Shown piece after piece: positions 17,073 to 25,464 of a DNA stretch of 64,000 nucleotides (position 1 is the stretch's first letter; every line of letters begins with the position of its first letter). The notes beneath the pieces were generated by a model. That model worked only from the letters and a program-made list of their open reading frames with translations. It did no database searches and was not told the origin of the DNA. Source of the DNA: Burkholderiales bacterium. Lineage in GTDB: Bacteria; Pseudomonadota; Gammaproteobacteria; Burkholderiales; Nitrosomonadaceae. Location: positions 1 through 64,000 of the forward strand of contig JACKLV010000013.1 in assembly GCA_024235755.1 (NCBI GenBank). The letters run 5' to 3'. The position numbers were made by a program, and so were the translations under genes.

Positions 17073-18482
17073 ATGCCTGCTTCAATATCAACAGAAAAAA
17101 TGTCGCAAACGGAATTGCGCGCTACAGCTGGTCTGGCCGGTGTTTATGGTTTGCGCATGTTTGGATTGTTTATTATTTTGCCGGTTTTTGCGTTCTATGC
17201 GGAACATTTGCCCGGCGGGAATAACTATTTGTTGATTGGTATAGCCCTGGGGGCCTATGGTTTAACTCAGGCAATTCTGCAAATTCCGATGGGCTGGCTG
17301 TCTGACCGAATTGGACGTAAGCCAGTCATTTATTTAGGTCTGATACTCTTTGCTGTCGGCAGTTTTATTGCCGCAGCGGCAGGCGATATTTACTGGGTGA
17401 TTTTTGGGCGCATTATTCAGGGTGCGGGTGCAATTTCAGCTGCAATTATGGCGTTGGCAGCAGATCTGACTCGGGAAGAACATCGCACTAAAGCCATGGC
17501 AACCATCGGCATGACCATAGGAACAGTGTTCGCCCTATCGCTGATTGTTGCGCCCATATTGAATCAATGGATCGGCGTGCCGGGTATTTTTACGATGACA
17601 GGCTTACTGGCGCTGGCTGCTATTTTTGTCGTTAAGAAACTGATTCCGGATCCTCAAATCAGCCGCTTTCATTCGGATACGGAAGCTTCGGCAGACAGCT
17701 TTGGCAGCGTGTTAAGCAATACTCAGTTATTGCGTCTAAATTATGGGATTTTTGCACTGCATGCAACCTTGATGGCACTCTGGCTGCAAGTACCGCTAAC
17801 TTTGCGTGAAGCGGGCATGGCGGTAGAAAGTCACTGGCAGGTTTATCTACCGGTTTTGTTTTTCTCCATGCTACTTATCATTCCAGTTATCATTTATGGT
17901 GAAAAAAAAGCCAAATTAAAGCAGGTATTTGTCGCGGCTATTGCACTGCTGCTATGCGGCCAGATTGCCCTGGCAGTGACTACCGAAACGATCCTGGGCA
18001 CAGTATTTGCCTTACTCGTTTTTTTTGCCGCTTTTAATTTGCTCGAAGCTAGTTTGCCTTCGTTGATTTCAAAAATCGCTCCTGTTGGCGCAAAAGGTAC
18101 GGCAATTGGTGTGTACAGTAGCACGCAGTTTCTCGGTGCATTTGTCGGTGCCGCAATAGGCGGTTATTTAATGGAACACCATGGCGGTCTAATCCTCTAT
18201 GCGTTCTGCAGCACGCTTCTGGTAATATGGTTAATACTGGCTTACACTATGAAGCCTCCTGCAGCAGTACGTTCAAAAATGTATCATGTGCATGAGATGG
18301 ATACGAACAAATCCCAACAGTTGTCACAGCAACTTGCTAAATTGTCTGGTGTCCGAGAAGCGCTGGTGCTGGGTCAAGAAAGAGTCGCCTATTTGAAAGT
18401 TGACATGATAGGTTTTGACGAGGAAAACGTGAATAAATTGCTGGAAGATAGGGAGGAAGAAGCGAATGGCATCAGTCAATAA
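17073..18482 (+). CDS. MFS transporter, YajR-like with C-terminal ferredoxin-fold domain
   Basis: 469 residues. Twelve transmembrane helices fill about 20-395, with the MFS motif A GWLSDRIGRKPVIYLG after helix 2 and the antiporter motif C region GMTIGTVFALSL in helix 5. The last 65 residues (from about MYHVHEMD) form a small soluble domain like the YAM domain of E. coli YajR. It is probably a proton-driven drug or metabolite exporter; the substrate is unknown. The start could be the second ATG at 17100. The 3' end overlaps ssb by 17 nt. Divergent from uvrA. Confidence 0.85.
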   Translation: MPASISTEKMSQTELRATAGLAGVYGLRMFGLFIILPVFAFYAEHLPGGNNYLLIGIALGAYGLTQAILQIPMGWLSDRIGRKPVIYLGLILFAVGSFIAAAAGDIYWVIFGRIIQGAGAISAAIMALAADLTREEHRTKAMATIGMTIGTVFALSLIVAPILNQWIGVPGIFTMTGLLALAAIFVVKKLIPDPQISRFHSDTEASADSFGSVLSNTQLLRLNYGIFALHATLMALWLQVPLTLREAGMAVESHWQVYLPVLFFSMLLIIPVIIYGEKKAKLKQVFVAAIALLLCGQIALAVTTETILGTVFALLVFFAAFNLLEASLPSLISKIAPVGAKGTAIGVYSSTQFLGAFVGAAIGGYLMEHHGGLILYAFCSTLLVIWLILAYTMKPPAAVRSKMYHVHEMDTNKSQQLSQQLAKLSGVREALVLGQERVAYLKVDMIGFDEENVNKLLEDREEEANGISQ

Positions 18483-18918
18483 AGTCATTTTGATCGGCAA
18501 CCTAGGTAGAGATCCTGAAACGCGTTACATGTCGAACGGTGATGCAGTGACCAACATTTCCCTAGCAACGACCGAAATATGGAAAGACAAGAATGGTGAG
18601 AAGCAGGAAAAAACAGAGTGGCATCGCGTTACTTTTTACCGTAAGCTGGCTGAAATAGCGGGCGAATATCTAAAAAAAGGGCGCCCAGTCTATGTAGAAG
18701 GCAGGTTGGAAACCAGAAAGTGGACCGATAAAAACGGTATGGAACGTTTTACGACAGAAATTATCGCAACCGACATGAAAATGCTGGGCAGCCGAACAGG
18801 CAGCGACAGTTTTGATTCATCGAGCAACGATGCTAATGAATCGACTTCAGGTCAGTCGACATACGACAGAAGAAGCAATAATGGGTTCGACGATATGGAG
18901 GATGATATACCGTTTTAG
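18466..18918 (+). CDS. ssb: single-stranded DNA-binding protein
   Basis: 150 residues. OB-fold domain 1-110 begins with the family opening ASVNKVILIGNLGRDPETRY and contains WHRVTFYRKLAEIAGEYLKKG. A Ser/Asn/Asp-rich linker follows, and the C-terminal tip is DDMEDDIPF, the acidic peptide that recruits replication and repair proteins. The ribosome site AGGGAGGAAG lies inside the end of the MFS gene. uvrA and ssb as divergent neighbours, here with an MFS gene between, is a common proteobacterial arrangement. Confidence 0.97.
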   Translation: MASVNKVILIGNLGRDPETRYMSNGDAVTNISLATTEIWKDKNGEKQEKTEWHRVTFYRKLAEIAGEYLKKGRPVYVEGRLETRKWTDKNGMERFTTEIIATDMKMLGSRTGSDSFDSSSNDANESTSGQSTYDRRSNNGFDDMEDDIPF

Positions 18919-19008
18919 AATCAACACAGGCTTATCAAATGTCCAGATTCTAACATTGCCATCCCTGCTATCATGTCTAGAATATATTATTCAGGGGTGT
19001 GGTTTTTT

Positions 19009-19203
19009 TTATTCAGGCAAAAGAAGTGGTTCTTTTAATTCAGCATCACGAAGACTTGCATGCTGATCTTCCAACGAGAATTCAATATTTTCTATTTTTC
19101 CCCCAATATTTTCCGCCAGATTACGAAAATCTGTTGCAAGCATAGTCTTTGGTACAATGAAAGTTTGTCTTTGGCCGGATTTAAAGTTAACGCTTATTCT
19201 CAT
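19009..19203 (-). CDS. small hypothetical protein
   Basis: 64 residues, starting MRISVNFKSGQRQTFIVPKT, with a mix of beta-like and helical segments and a C-terminal Leu/Pro-rich end. No family is recognised and no strong ribosome site is visible. It sits alone on the minus strand between ssb and a phosphoesterase. Residue composition looks protein-like rather than random, so I list it with reserve. Confidence 0.4.
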   Translation of the reverse strand: MRISVNFKSGQRQTFIVPKTMLATDFRNLAENIGGKIENIEFSLEDQHASLRDAELKEPLLLPE

Positions 19204-19495
19204 AGTGTCGTACTCAACATTTTTGGTTAGAAAATTCTGTCTACGACCGAATCAATTGAAACTTTAATTCGTCCAAACATAAAGCAACTTCGTCGCCAAG
19301 ATACGGCGCAGGCTGCGTGTCATACTCATGTATGGACTGCTGGTTGACTGCCGAAGATCTATCGCTAAAACTTTGCACAGGCCTAGTTGAAGACTCTTAG
19401 ATAAAAAATCACTTCCGTATTATACAGGTACGAATTTAGAGATCTAGTTATAAGTCATTGAAATAAAAGTATTTTGTATTATATCGATCCAGGTT
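19204..19495. other. intergenic stretch, no gene seen
   Basis: About 290 nt between the small hypothetical gene and the end of the phosphoesterase. No reading frame, hairpin with T-run or RNA gene was recognised. Confidence 0.5.
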
Positions 19496-20329
19496 TTACG
19501 CTGTTAGGTTCTTGCCTGACTGGCGTCTGAAAACATGCTGACTCACTGGTCCAAAAGCGGCATTATGCTCAGAATAATGATAATGCTCGACCTGAATATC
19601 TGTGGCAGTAAGCGTCACCAGATTAAACGAGTTTTTCTCACGCTCGAGACCACGACCTCGGCATGAGGTTGTCGTGCCGCACTGGACAATGATAATGCCG
19701 TGATCCCGGTTCTCGCCTGCATAGACATCAAGAGAATGCCCAACATAGGCGCGATGTAAATGCCCTGCCAGAACAACGTCGACACGCATGCGTGTAAATG
19801 CTTCCAGCGCACGCTTTGCTTGCGGCATCGGTCTTGTTCGCTCGAAAGTGGGCGCTGGAACTAAGTGATGATGCATAACAACCACCTTGAATAAGCCGGC
19901 TGGTGCCCCTGTAAAGGCTTGCTTACAAAATTGAAGCTGCCTTCGGCTCAGCCGGCCATTCTTGATGGCACTGTATGGTGCGGTTGAATCCAGGCCGACG
20001 ATAATTCCATTATCAATGCTCAGTGTTGAATCCAGAGAGTCAGCGATATAGTTTTGGTACAGCATGTGTGGATTCAGTAACCGTTCCCAGAAGCGATAGA
20101 GCGGTACATCATGATTTCCAGGAACGAAAACGTGGGGTGTGGGCGGCAATCGTTGCAGAAATTTTTGTGCCGCTTCAAATTCTTTGGGTTTGGCGCGATG
20201 CGTGAAATCACCGCTGATTACTATGATATCGGGCGATAGTGATTCAGCCTGCGCCAAAACCGCCTCGCCCACTACAGGTAAAAAATGCTTCCCAAAATGT
20301 AAATCAGATAAATGAAGAATTTTTGTCAT
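19496..20329 (-). CDS. metallophosphoesterase (calcineurin-like, class III cyclic nucleotide phosphodiesterase type)
   Basis: 277 residues. The five metal-binding blocks of the fold are all visible: HLSDLHFGK (6-14), SGDFTHR (about 39), VPGNHDVP (about 70), VVMHHHLVP (about 150) and LAGHLHRAY (about 193). It is a cytoplasmic two-metal hydrolase of phosphoesters; CpdA-like cAMP hydrolysis is possible but the substrate cannot be told from sequence. It is followed about 120 nt upstream by a lipid kinase gene on the same strand. Confidence 0.88.
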   Translation of the reverse strand: MTKILHLSDLHFGKHFLPVVGEAVLAQAESLSPDIIVISGDFTHRAKPKEFEAAQKFLQRLPPTPHVFVPGNHDVPLYRFWERLLNPHMLYQNYIADSLDSTLSIDNGIIVGLDSTAPYSAIKNGRLSRRQLQFCKQAFTGAPAGLFKVVVMHHHLVPAPTFERTRPMPQAKRALEAFTRMRVDVVLAGHLHRAYVGHSLDVYAGENRDHGIIIVQCGTTTSCRGRGLEREKNSFNLVTLTATDIQVEHYHYSEHNAAFGPVSQHVFRRQSGKNLTA

Positions 20330-20449
20330 TGATCTTAAGAAAGATGCGCTGTTTTTTCAGTTTCAAACGCAATTTAGCAAATAATTTGAATTAACAAAGC
20401 GATATTGCTTTCTGGTCTCCGTTGAAAAAAAGCATATTCAAGATACAGC

Positions 20450-21355
20450 CTAATTGCTTTTGTCTTGCGAATCAACCACGCGCAAAGCTGCCTTCTTCAC
20501 GTGTAGTTTAATGGGTACATCAAGCGTGGTCAGTTCGCCGTCGATAACAGCATGGGTAGTATCCGAATCTATGTCGATGACAATATCTTTTACTGCGCGA
20601 ATATCAAGGCGACGGGCATTGTCGATACGATCCGTCAAAGCATATAGTATTGCTTCCAGTAAGGTAGACAGCTTAGTATCGGCAGGTGCAATGATCATTA
20701 AACGCCCCTCATCAAGCCGCTCACGGTGGACCAACGAAGTTACATCAAATTTATAGTAATTATTTGCAATCAGAAATATGGGAGATTTGATATCCTCACC
20801 CTTATTGGTGCGCCATGAAAACGACTGTCTGGATTGATGACGCAGCAACAATTTTATCAACGCATAAGCCGTTGCAATCAGTTTGGGGAATCGTTGGGAA
20901 AACCGTATAACACCACGATACCGCACTACGCGAGGATACATTCCCAAGGAAACATTGTTTAAAAAGAATTGATTATTCACACAACCCACATCAACGTAGC
21001 GGTTTGAATTCCTATTCAACAAAGGCAAGAATGTATCGAGATCAGTGGGAAGATTCAGATCCTTGACAAAATGATTCATGGTACCCAAGGGAAGCGGAAA
21101 TAGCACAATGTTTGTACCAACCAGATGCTGGATTGTATGATTCATCGTTCCATCGCCACCTCCGACAACTAATTCGTTAATATTGCCATCATTGACAAGT
21201 TTCTGGACACATAACGACAATTCTGAAGGATGAAGCCATTTTAACTTGGTCGGTCTGTCGATTGCTTTCAGCGATTCAAGCAAACGTGCATAACCCATTT
21301 TTCTGGCTGTGCCAGCTTTGCAATTGACAAGAATATCCAACGGTCCTTCGGTCAT
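20450..21355 (-). CDS. diacylglycerol-kinase-fold lipid kinase
   Basis: 301 residues of the DAGK_cat/YegS family. The nucleotide loop is GGGDGTMNHT (about 65), followed by LPLGTMNHFVKDLNLP; the family usually has GTANDFAR there. The C-terminal half has the beta-sandwich typical of YegS/DgkB (VIDGELTTLDVPIKLHV). It should phosphorylate a membrane lipid such as diacylglycerol or a sphingoid base, using ATP. The adjacent phosphoesterase and PEBP-like genes on the same strand suggest a loose cluster, but a joint role is not evident. Confidence 0.85.
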   Translation of the reverse strand: MTEGPLDILVNCKAGTARKMGYARLLESLKAIDRPTKLKWLHPSELSLCVQKLVNDGNINELVVGGGDGTMNHTIQHLVGTNIVLFPLPLGTMNHFVKDLNLPTDLDTFLPLLNRNSNRYVDVGCVNNQFFLNNVSLGMYPRVVRYRGVIRFSQRFPKLIATAYALIKLLLRHQSRQSFSWRTNKGEDIKSPIFLIANNYYKFDVTSLVHRERLDEGRLMIIAPADTKLSTLLEAILYALTDRIDNARRLDIRAVKDIVIDIDSDTTHAVIDGELTTLDVPIKLHVKKAALRVVDSQDKSN

Positions 21356-21376
21356 TGCGATTTATCTGAAAAGCTG

Positions 21377-21871
21377 TTACTTGTTGCGATAATAACGTCC
21401 GATAAGTTCGGCCTTTGCAATAATATGTCCTTGCATCGCTTCGTTGAGCTTGGCTCTGGTCGGAAAACTCAAATCCGGCAACACAATATCCAATGCGTAT
21501 AATTTATGAAAATAACGGTGGGTACCGATTGGCGGGCACGGACCACCATAACCAGGCCGTTTCCAATCGTTCAATCCCTGCTGTGTGCCTGGCGGGAGAT
21601 TATTTTCGGAAACATCTTCCGCCAGGCCGGTACTATCAGGCGGAATGTTATAAAGAACCCAATGCACCCATGTCATTTTCGGTGCAGCCGGATCGGGTGC
21701 ATCGGGGTCATCAACAATCAGCACCAGACTTTTGGTTCCATCAGGTATTCCCGTCCAGGATAACGCCGGAGAGATATCTTTGCCATCGCAGGTCAGCCGG
21801 ACGGGCATCAGATCCATATGCGAAAAGGATGTGGACAGCAGTGTAAACATGGTCAAAGCTGCAGCATTCAT
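21377..21871 (-). CDS. YbhB/YbcL family (PEBP, Raf-kinase-inhibitor-like) protein
   Basis: 164 residues from the ATG at 21871, which has GGAGG 5 nt upstream; the frame stays open to a TTG at 21883. Family motifs: DGKDISPALSW, LIVDDPDAPDP, WVHWVLYNIP, and GPCPPIGTHRYFHKLYALD, which line the anion-binding pocket. A short hydrophobic N-terminus may be a signal peptide. Function of bacterial members is poorly known; small anion or lipid-head binding is assumed. The gene starts 22 nt from the lipid kinase end-to-start, so the two are probably co-transcribed. Confidence 0.87.
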   Translation of the reverse strand: MNAAALTMFTLLSTSFSHMDLMPVRLTCDGKDISPALSWTGIPDGTKSLVLIVDDPDAPDPAAPKMTWVHWVLYNIPPDSTGLAEDVSENNLPPGTQQGLNDWKRPGYGGPCPPIGTHRYFHKLYALDIVLPDLSFPTRAKLNEAMQGHIIAKAELIGRYYRNK

Positions 21872-21902
21872 CATTCCCTCCAAAAATCCATTTTGCGCTT
21901 GA

Positions 21903-21917
21903 TTGACGTACAGTCAA
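21903..21917. promoter_or_regulatory. short inverted repeat upstream of the YbhB gene
   Basis: TTGAC-GTACA-GTCAA is a perfect 5-bp inverted repeat about 32 nt before the YbhB-type start. It could be an operator or chance. Confidence 0.25.
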
Positions 21918-22085
21918 GCATCATAGCGCTCAAATCAAAATAATAACCTTAAAGTGTGATGTATCGTGTTATGTGTATCCGTATTTCCATGGTAATTTTA
22001 ATTAACTGCTACAAGCAAGCATAATATAATAGCCGCCTGAAAAGTATCCATACTTTTATTACCAATCAGGCAACCCTTTGAACCA

Positions 22086-23327
22086 ATGCGGCAATACGCT
22101 TTTCTCTTTTTCGCTGGCCTGGCAGTTACACTTTCAACGCAAATAATCAATGCTTCTGAAACTGTTCGCGATCGGTTTCAAGTCAGCAGTTTTGGAACGC
22201 TTGGCATATCGCATGCTGGTAAAGATCAATTCGGTTACCGGAATGAACTCACGCATAAAGGGCAGTTTGACAAATTCTCTATTTTTCCCGACTCAGTTTT
22301 TGGCTTGCAGGCTAATGCGCAACTCCTGCCCAGCCTAAATGCAACGGTTCAAGTCCTGGCTGAGGATCAAGTCCGTCAAAATTTCAATAACATTGTAGAC
22401 TGGGCTTATCTGAGCTACCAACCGACGCCAAACACAATGATTCGCGGCGGTCGTATGGGTATTGATTTGTTCATGCTATCGGAAATCCGCAATATTGGAT
22501 TTGCTTATCTTTGGGCGCGCCCAATTACCGAGTTCTACACACCGGTTTCTTTATCCCACTTTGAAGGAATCGATCTAAAGTATACAAAAAACTCCGAGCT
22601 AGGATATCTTGAATTTAAAATCTACGGTGGGCAGACCGGTTCCGATATCCGTGTGAGCAGAGGTGACTTCAGTGTCAGAATGCGGCCGATCTTTGGCGCT
22701 ATTGCGTCAATGGAAACCAATCATTGGAAAACGCGCGCCACTTTTGCCGCCACACATATTGATGAAACCCGCAACACGAACCTGACCCGGTTACTCAACG
22801 CGCTGGATCAAACTCCAGCAACAATTTGGCCTCAGGCCGGTGCTTTCTCAAAGCTGATCAATGGCGAAGGCAATCAGGCCTATTATTATTCGATTGGTCT
22901 GACGTATGACAAACATGACTGGCTGATTCAATCTGAAATTGCAATTACCGACTCAGCCTGGCCAAGCGTTGCGCTTACAAATGGTTATTTAAGCCTTGGT
23001 CGACGTGTTGGGCCAGTCACGCTTTATACCGTTGGATCCTATGCAAAATCATTGAGGGATTCAAAAACCGTCTCGCCCCGATCATCCCAATCCGATATTA
23101 ACGCCTTACAAACCATTACCGAGAACGCATTTAATGCAGTTTTGATCAATCAAAACACCATTTCACTGGGTATGCGCTGGGACTTTCACACCAAAATGGC
23201 GCTCAAAGCGCAATGGGATCATACCTGGGTAAGAAAAAACGGAGGCGGTTTATTGATATTAAAAGAACCGCTCGACCACGATATCACGTTGAATATTTTC
23301 AGCCTTAATCTAAGTTTTGTTTACTAG
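22086..23327 (+). CDS. outer-membrane beta-barrel protein, porin-like, unknown substrate
   Basis: 413 residues. Signal peptide about 1-23 (ending INAS). The mature chain has alternating hydrophobic residues, many aromatic girdle residues and a C-terminal barrel strand NIFSLNLSFVY. Patches such as VDWAYLSYQPTPNTMIRGGRMG and GRRVGPVTLYTVGSYAKS look like the porin lineages that move anions, and the next gene encodes a PstS-like protein, overlapping only by being 2 nt away. That pairing (barrel plus small substrate-binding protein) recurs in proteobacteria. A phosphate or other oxyanion role is inferred from the neighbour. No specific family is named with confidence. Confidence 0.75.
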   Translation: MRQYAFLFFAGLAVTLSTQIINASETVRDRFQVSSFGTLGISHAGKDQFGYRNELTHKGQFDKFSIFPDSVFGLQANAQLLPSLNATVQVLAEDQVRQNFNNIVDWAYLSYQPTPNTMIRGGRMGIDLFMLSEIRNIGFAYLWARPITEFYTPVSLSHFEGIDLKYTKNSELGYLEFKIYGGQTGSDIRVSRGDFSVRMRPIFGAIASMETNHWKTRATFAATHIDETRNTNLTRLLNALDQTPATIWPQAGAFSKLINGEGNQAYYYSIGLTYDKHDWLIQSEIAITDSAWPSVALTNGYLSLGRRVGPVTLYTVGSYAKSLRDSKTVSPRSSQSDINALQTITENAFNAVLINQNTISLGMRWDFHTKMALKAQWDHTWVRKNGGGLLILKEPLDHDITLNIFSLNLSFVY

Positions 23328-23328
23328 C

Positions 23329-23772
23329 ATGTTGGCGGCGAGATATCTGTTCATTGTTTTTTTTATCTTGGCGATGTTGCCAGCCAACGTGGCTGCGGAC
23401 ATTGTCGTCGTCGTGAATGCTGAAAATGAAATTGATACTTTAACCAAACGACAGGTCATTGATCTTTACATGGGAAGAAACGCATATTTTCCCGATGGTA
23501 CCCGCACACTTCGTTTTGACCAACCCAGCGACTCAACCGTACGGGCTGATTTTTATCATCACCTGACGCAAATGAAGCTGCCATCAATTAACGCATACTG
23601 GGCTAGATTGATTTTTACCGGACGATCATCAGCACCGGTACCACTTTCAGGTGATCAAGAAATGCTCGAGGTCATTGAAAATAACAAATATGCTATCGGT
23701 TATCTGAATAAAGGCAGTGTAAACAACCGGGTTAAGGTTGTGTTTGAATTAAATAGTAATGAAATTGAGTAA
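23329..23772 (+). CDS. PstS-like small periplasmic phosphate-binding-type protein
   Basis: 147 residues from ATG at 23329, which begins one base after the TAG of the barrel gene (a TTG at 23317 is also in frame). Signal peptide of about 20 residues, cleaved near NVAADIVVV. The body matches the short PstS-like family: LTKRQVIDLYMGRNAYFPDG (where PstS has ...I..IF.G....W.dG), FYHHLTQM, YWARLIFTGR and YAIGYLNKG. These proteins are half the length of true PstS and are not linked to an ABC transporter here. Likely binds phosphate or another oxyanion in the periplasm and works with the barrel. Confidence 0.8.
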   Translation: MLAARYLFIVFFILAMLPANVAADIVVVVNAENEIDTLTKRQVIDLYMGRNAYFPDGTRTLRFDQPSDSTVRADFYHHLTQMKLPSINAYWARLIFTGRSSAPVPLSGDQEMLEVIENNKYAIGYLNKGSVNNRVKVVFELNSNEIE

Positions 23773-23831
23773 ATAACCGGAAAATGGCTTTTGCGACTGT
23801 AGAAGAATCTATTCCATTAAGCTAATCTTAT

Positions 23832-23861
23832 TTGACTGTTTTCTAATTTGTTAGTTATGAT
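23832..23861 (+). promoter_or_regulatory. sigma-70-type promoter of the ODP-like pair
   Basis: TTGACT (23832-23837), 18 nt, TATGAT (23856-23861). It lies about 90 nt before the ATG at 23952, leaving a leader of roughly 80 nt. Both hexamers are one base or two from consensus. Confidence 0.6.
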
Positions 23862-23951
23862 CTTTTAGTCTGATTGAGTCATGTTATGGCCTCTCCAGCC
23901 GCGCTGGCGCTCTGTGGATTTATTCTGCTTTATCATTATAGGAGTCTGTTT

Positions 23952-24608
23952 ATGGAACAGATGATGACTACAAACAGAAACGATGTCGTCAGTATTTTTG
24001 TGAGTTGCATTGATTTTACGTTGAGATCGAAGACCTTTGATCATCGCATCGAACAGCTACGCAGAGCGGGGATCAATGCTCAGGTAATTGCTAGCCGGTC
24101 GAAAGAGATGGGTCTGATACTGACTGAGTTGGTCAAGGAAATTAACACCATGGCATCGAAAGTCGGAGAAATTTTGCAAAAAGTTTCAGAAAATGGGCAT
24201 ATTCTGGCGGGATTGGCGAAAGATAATATGCGCCTGGCGGGCTTGATGAAACACTATTATGCCGCCATGGAGAGAACACGCGAAAACACGAGTAAGGATA
24301 TTATTCGCCGTGAATATTCACAGTTGCACAATCAGATCGAAAACAATTTTCGTGCCATTCTGATTCAATTGAAATCGCATAAAATAACGTTAAATGAGCT
24401 TTACGCCACTTCAGAATTTATTGAACCACTGGTCAGTCTGATAAAAATCAATGTTGCGACATTCGCCGAATTCAGCGATCAGTTTGATCATGTCACCAGG
24501 GAATTGGAATCCTTTCATGAATTTATAATATCGACTGTAGACAATATGACAAGCGAGATAGAAAGCGCAATGCATATCATAAATGCGCACTTGGGGGATG
24601 AATCATGA
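23952..24608 (+). CDS. helical signalling protein resembling a degenerate chemoreceptor output domain
   Basis: 218 residues from ATG at 23952, set by GGAG 7 nt upstream; upstream in-frame ATGs have no ribosome site. It is almost all alpha-helix, without membrane segment or signal peptide. The stretch GINAQVIASRSKEMG followed by LVKEINTMASKV resembles the hairpin-tip half of methyl-accepting chemotaxis proteins (LNAAIEAARAGE..G...VA.EV..LA). The opposite half of the hairpin is not recognisable, so the homology is partial. Its stop overlaps the start of the diiron protein by 4 nt, so the two are made together. Inferred role: a soluble helical transducer working with that sensor. Confidence 0.6.
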   Translation: MEQMMTTNRNDVVSIFVSCIDFTLRSKTFDHRIEQLRRAGINAQVIASRSKEMGLILTELVKEINTMASKVGEILQKVSENGHILAGLAKDNMRLAGLMKHYYAAMERTRENTSKDIIRREYSQLHNQIENNFRAILIQLKSHKITLNELYATSEFIEPLVSLIKINVATFAEFSDQFDHVTRELESFHEFIISTVDNMTSEIESAMHIINAHLGDES

Positions 24609-25348
24609 TCAAGAAGCAACTTTTTGAGGAGGGCAATCACGCGTGGTTTGTGCTGTGTCGCGATCCGGAGAAATCAGAGCATGTGATTGATACCAATGAA
24701 TATGTGATTGTTTCAGGTGGCGAGGGATTGATACTCGATCCCGGCGGGATGGAAATTTTTGCGCAAGTCGCCAGTACTATGGCTGAAGTCATACCATTTA
24801 CTTCAATTAAACACATATTTGGTTCCCATCAGGATCCCGATGTAATTTCTTCCCTCCCACTTTGGGCAGGATTATCTCCTGCAGCAAAAATATATGTACC
24901 TTGGATGTGGACGGGTTTTCTCGCACATTTTGGTCTGGAAAGCGTTAATCAGTTTGTTCCCATCCCCGATGAAGGAATGGATATCGCCTTTGCTAATCGC
25001 GCACGCATTAAGATCATTCCTGCCCATTATTGCCATTCGGCGGGTAATTTTTCCGTTTACGATGCCAAGGCAAAAATTCTGTTTTCCGGCGATATTGGCG
25101 CTGGATTATTGCCAAAAAATTACACCGGTGTTTTTGTCGAAAATTTTGATCAGCATATTAAATATATGGAGGCATTTCATAAACGGTGGATGCCTTCGAA
25201 TTCCGCCAAAAATGAATGGATAAACCGTGTGCGTGCACTGAATGTAAATATGCTTTGCCCGCAGCACGGCGCAATCTTTCGAGGAGAACAAGTAAATCAA
25301 TTTTTGGACTGGTTCGAAGCGCTTGAAGTAGGTGTGTGGGGTAAATAA
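24605..25348 (+). CDS. ODP-like diiron protein (metallo-beta-lactamase fold, oxygen-binding type)
   Basis: 247 residues, one metallo-beta-lactamase domain without the flavodoxin domain of flavo-diiron proteins. Ligands for a two-iron site can be followed: H75, D77, D79 in SHQDPDV, H141/H144 in PAHYCHSAGNF, D163 in SGDIG and H221 in PQHG. The HxDxD version with the H-x-x-HS-x-GNF motif matches the oxygen-binding diiron protein (ODP) family, which in Treponema denticola is known as an oxygen sensor for chemotaxis. It probably binds O2 or NO in the cytoplasm. Co-translated with the helical signalling protein just upstream. Sensor rather than enzyme is inferred from that pairing. Confidence 0.8.
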   Translation: MIKKQLFEEGNHAWFVLCRDPEKSEHVIDTNEYVIVSGGEGLILDPGGMEIFAQVASTMAEVIPFTSIKHIFGSHQDPDVISSLPLWAGLSPAAKIYVPWMWTGFLAHFGLESVNQFVPIPDEGMDIAFANRARIKIIPAHYCHSAGNFSVYDAKAKILFSGDIGAGLLPKNYTGVFVENFDQHIKYMEAFHKRWMPSNSAKNEWINRVRALNVNMLCPQHGAIFRGEQVNQFLDWFEALEVGVWGK

Positions 25349-25464
25349 TCAATGAAAATCGGTCTCGATTTCCGCTAGATTGATTTGCCAAAACTGGATT
25401 ACGTAGACTTTAACAAAGGCGGCATCTTGTTCCATGTTGACACGATTTGAGCATTTTATTGTTA

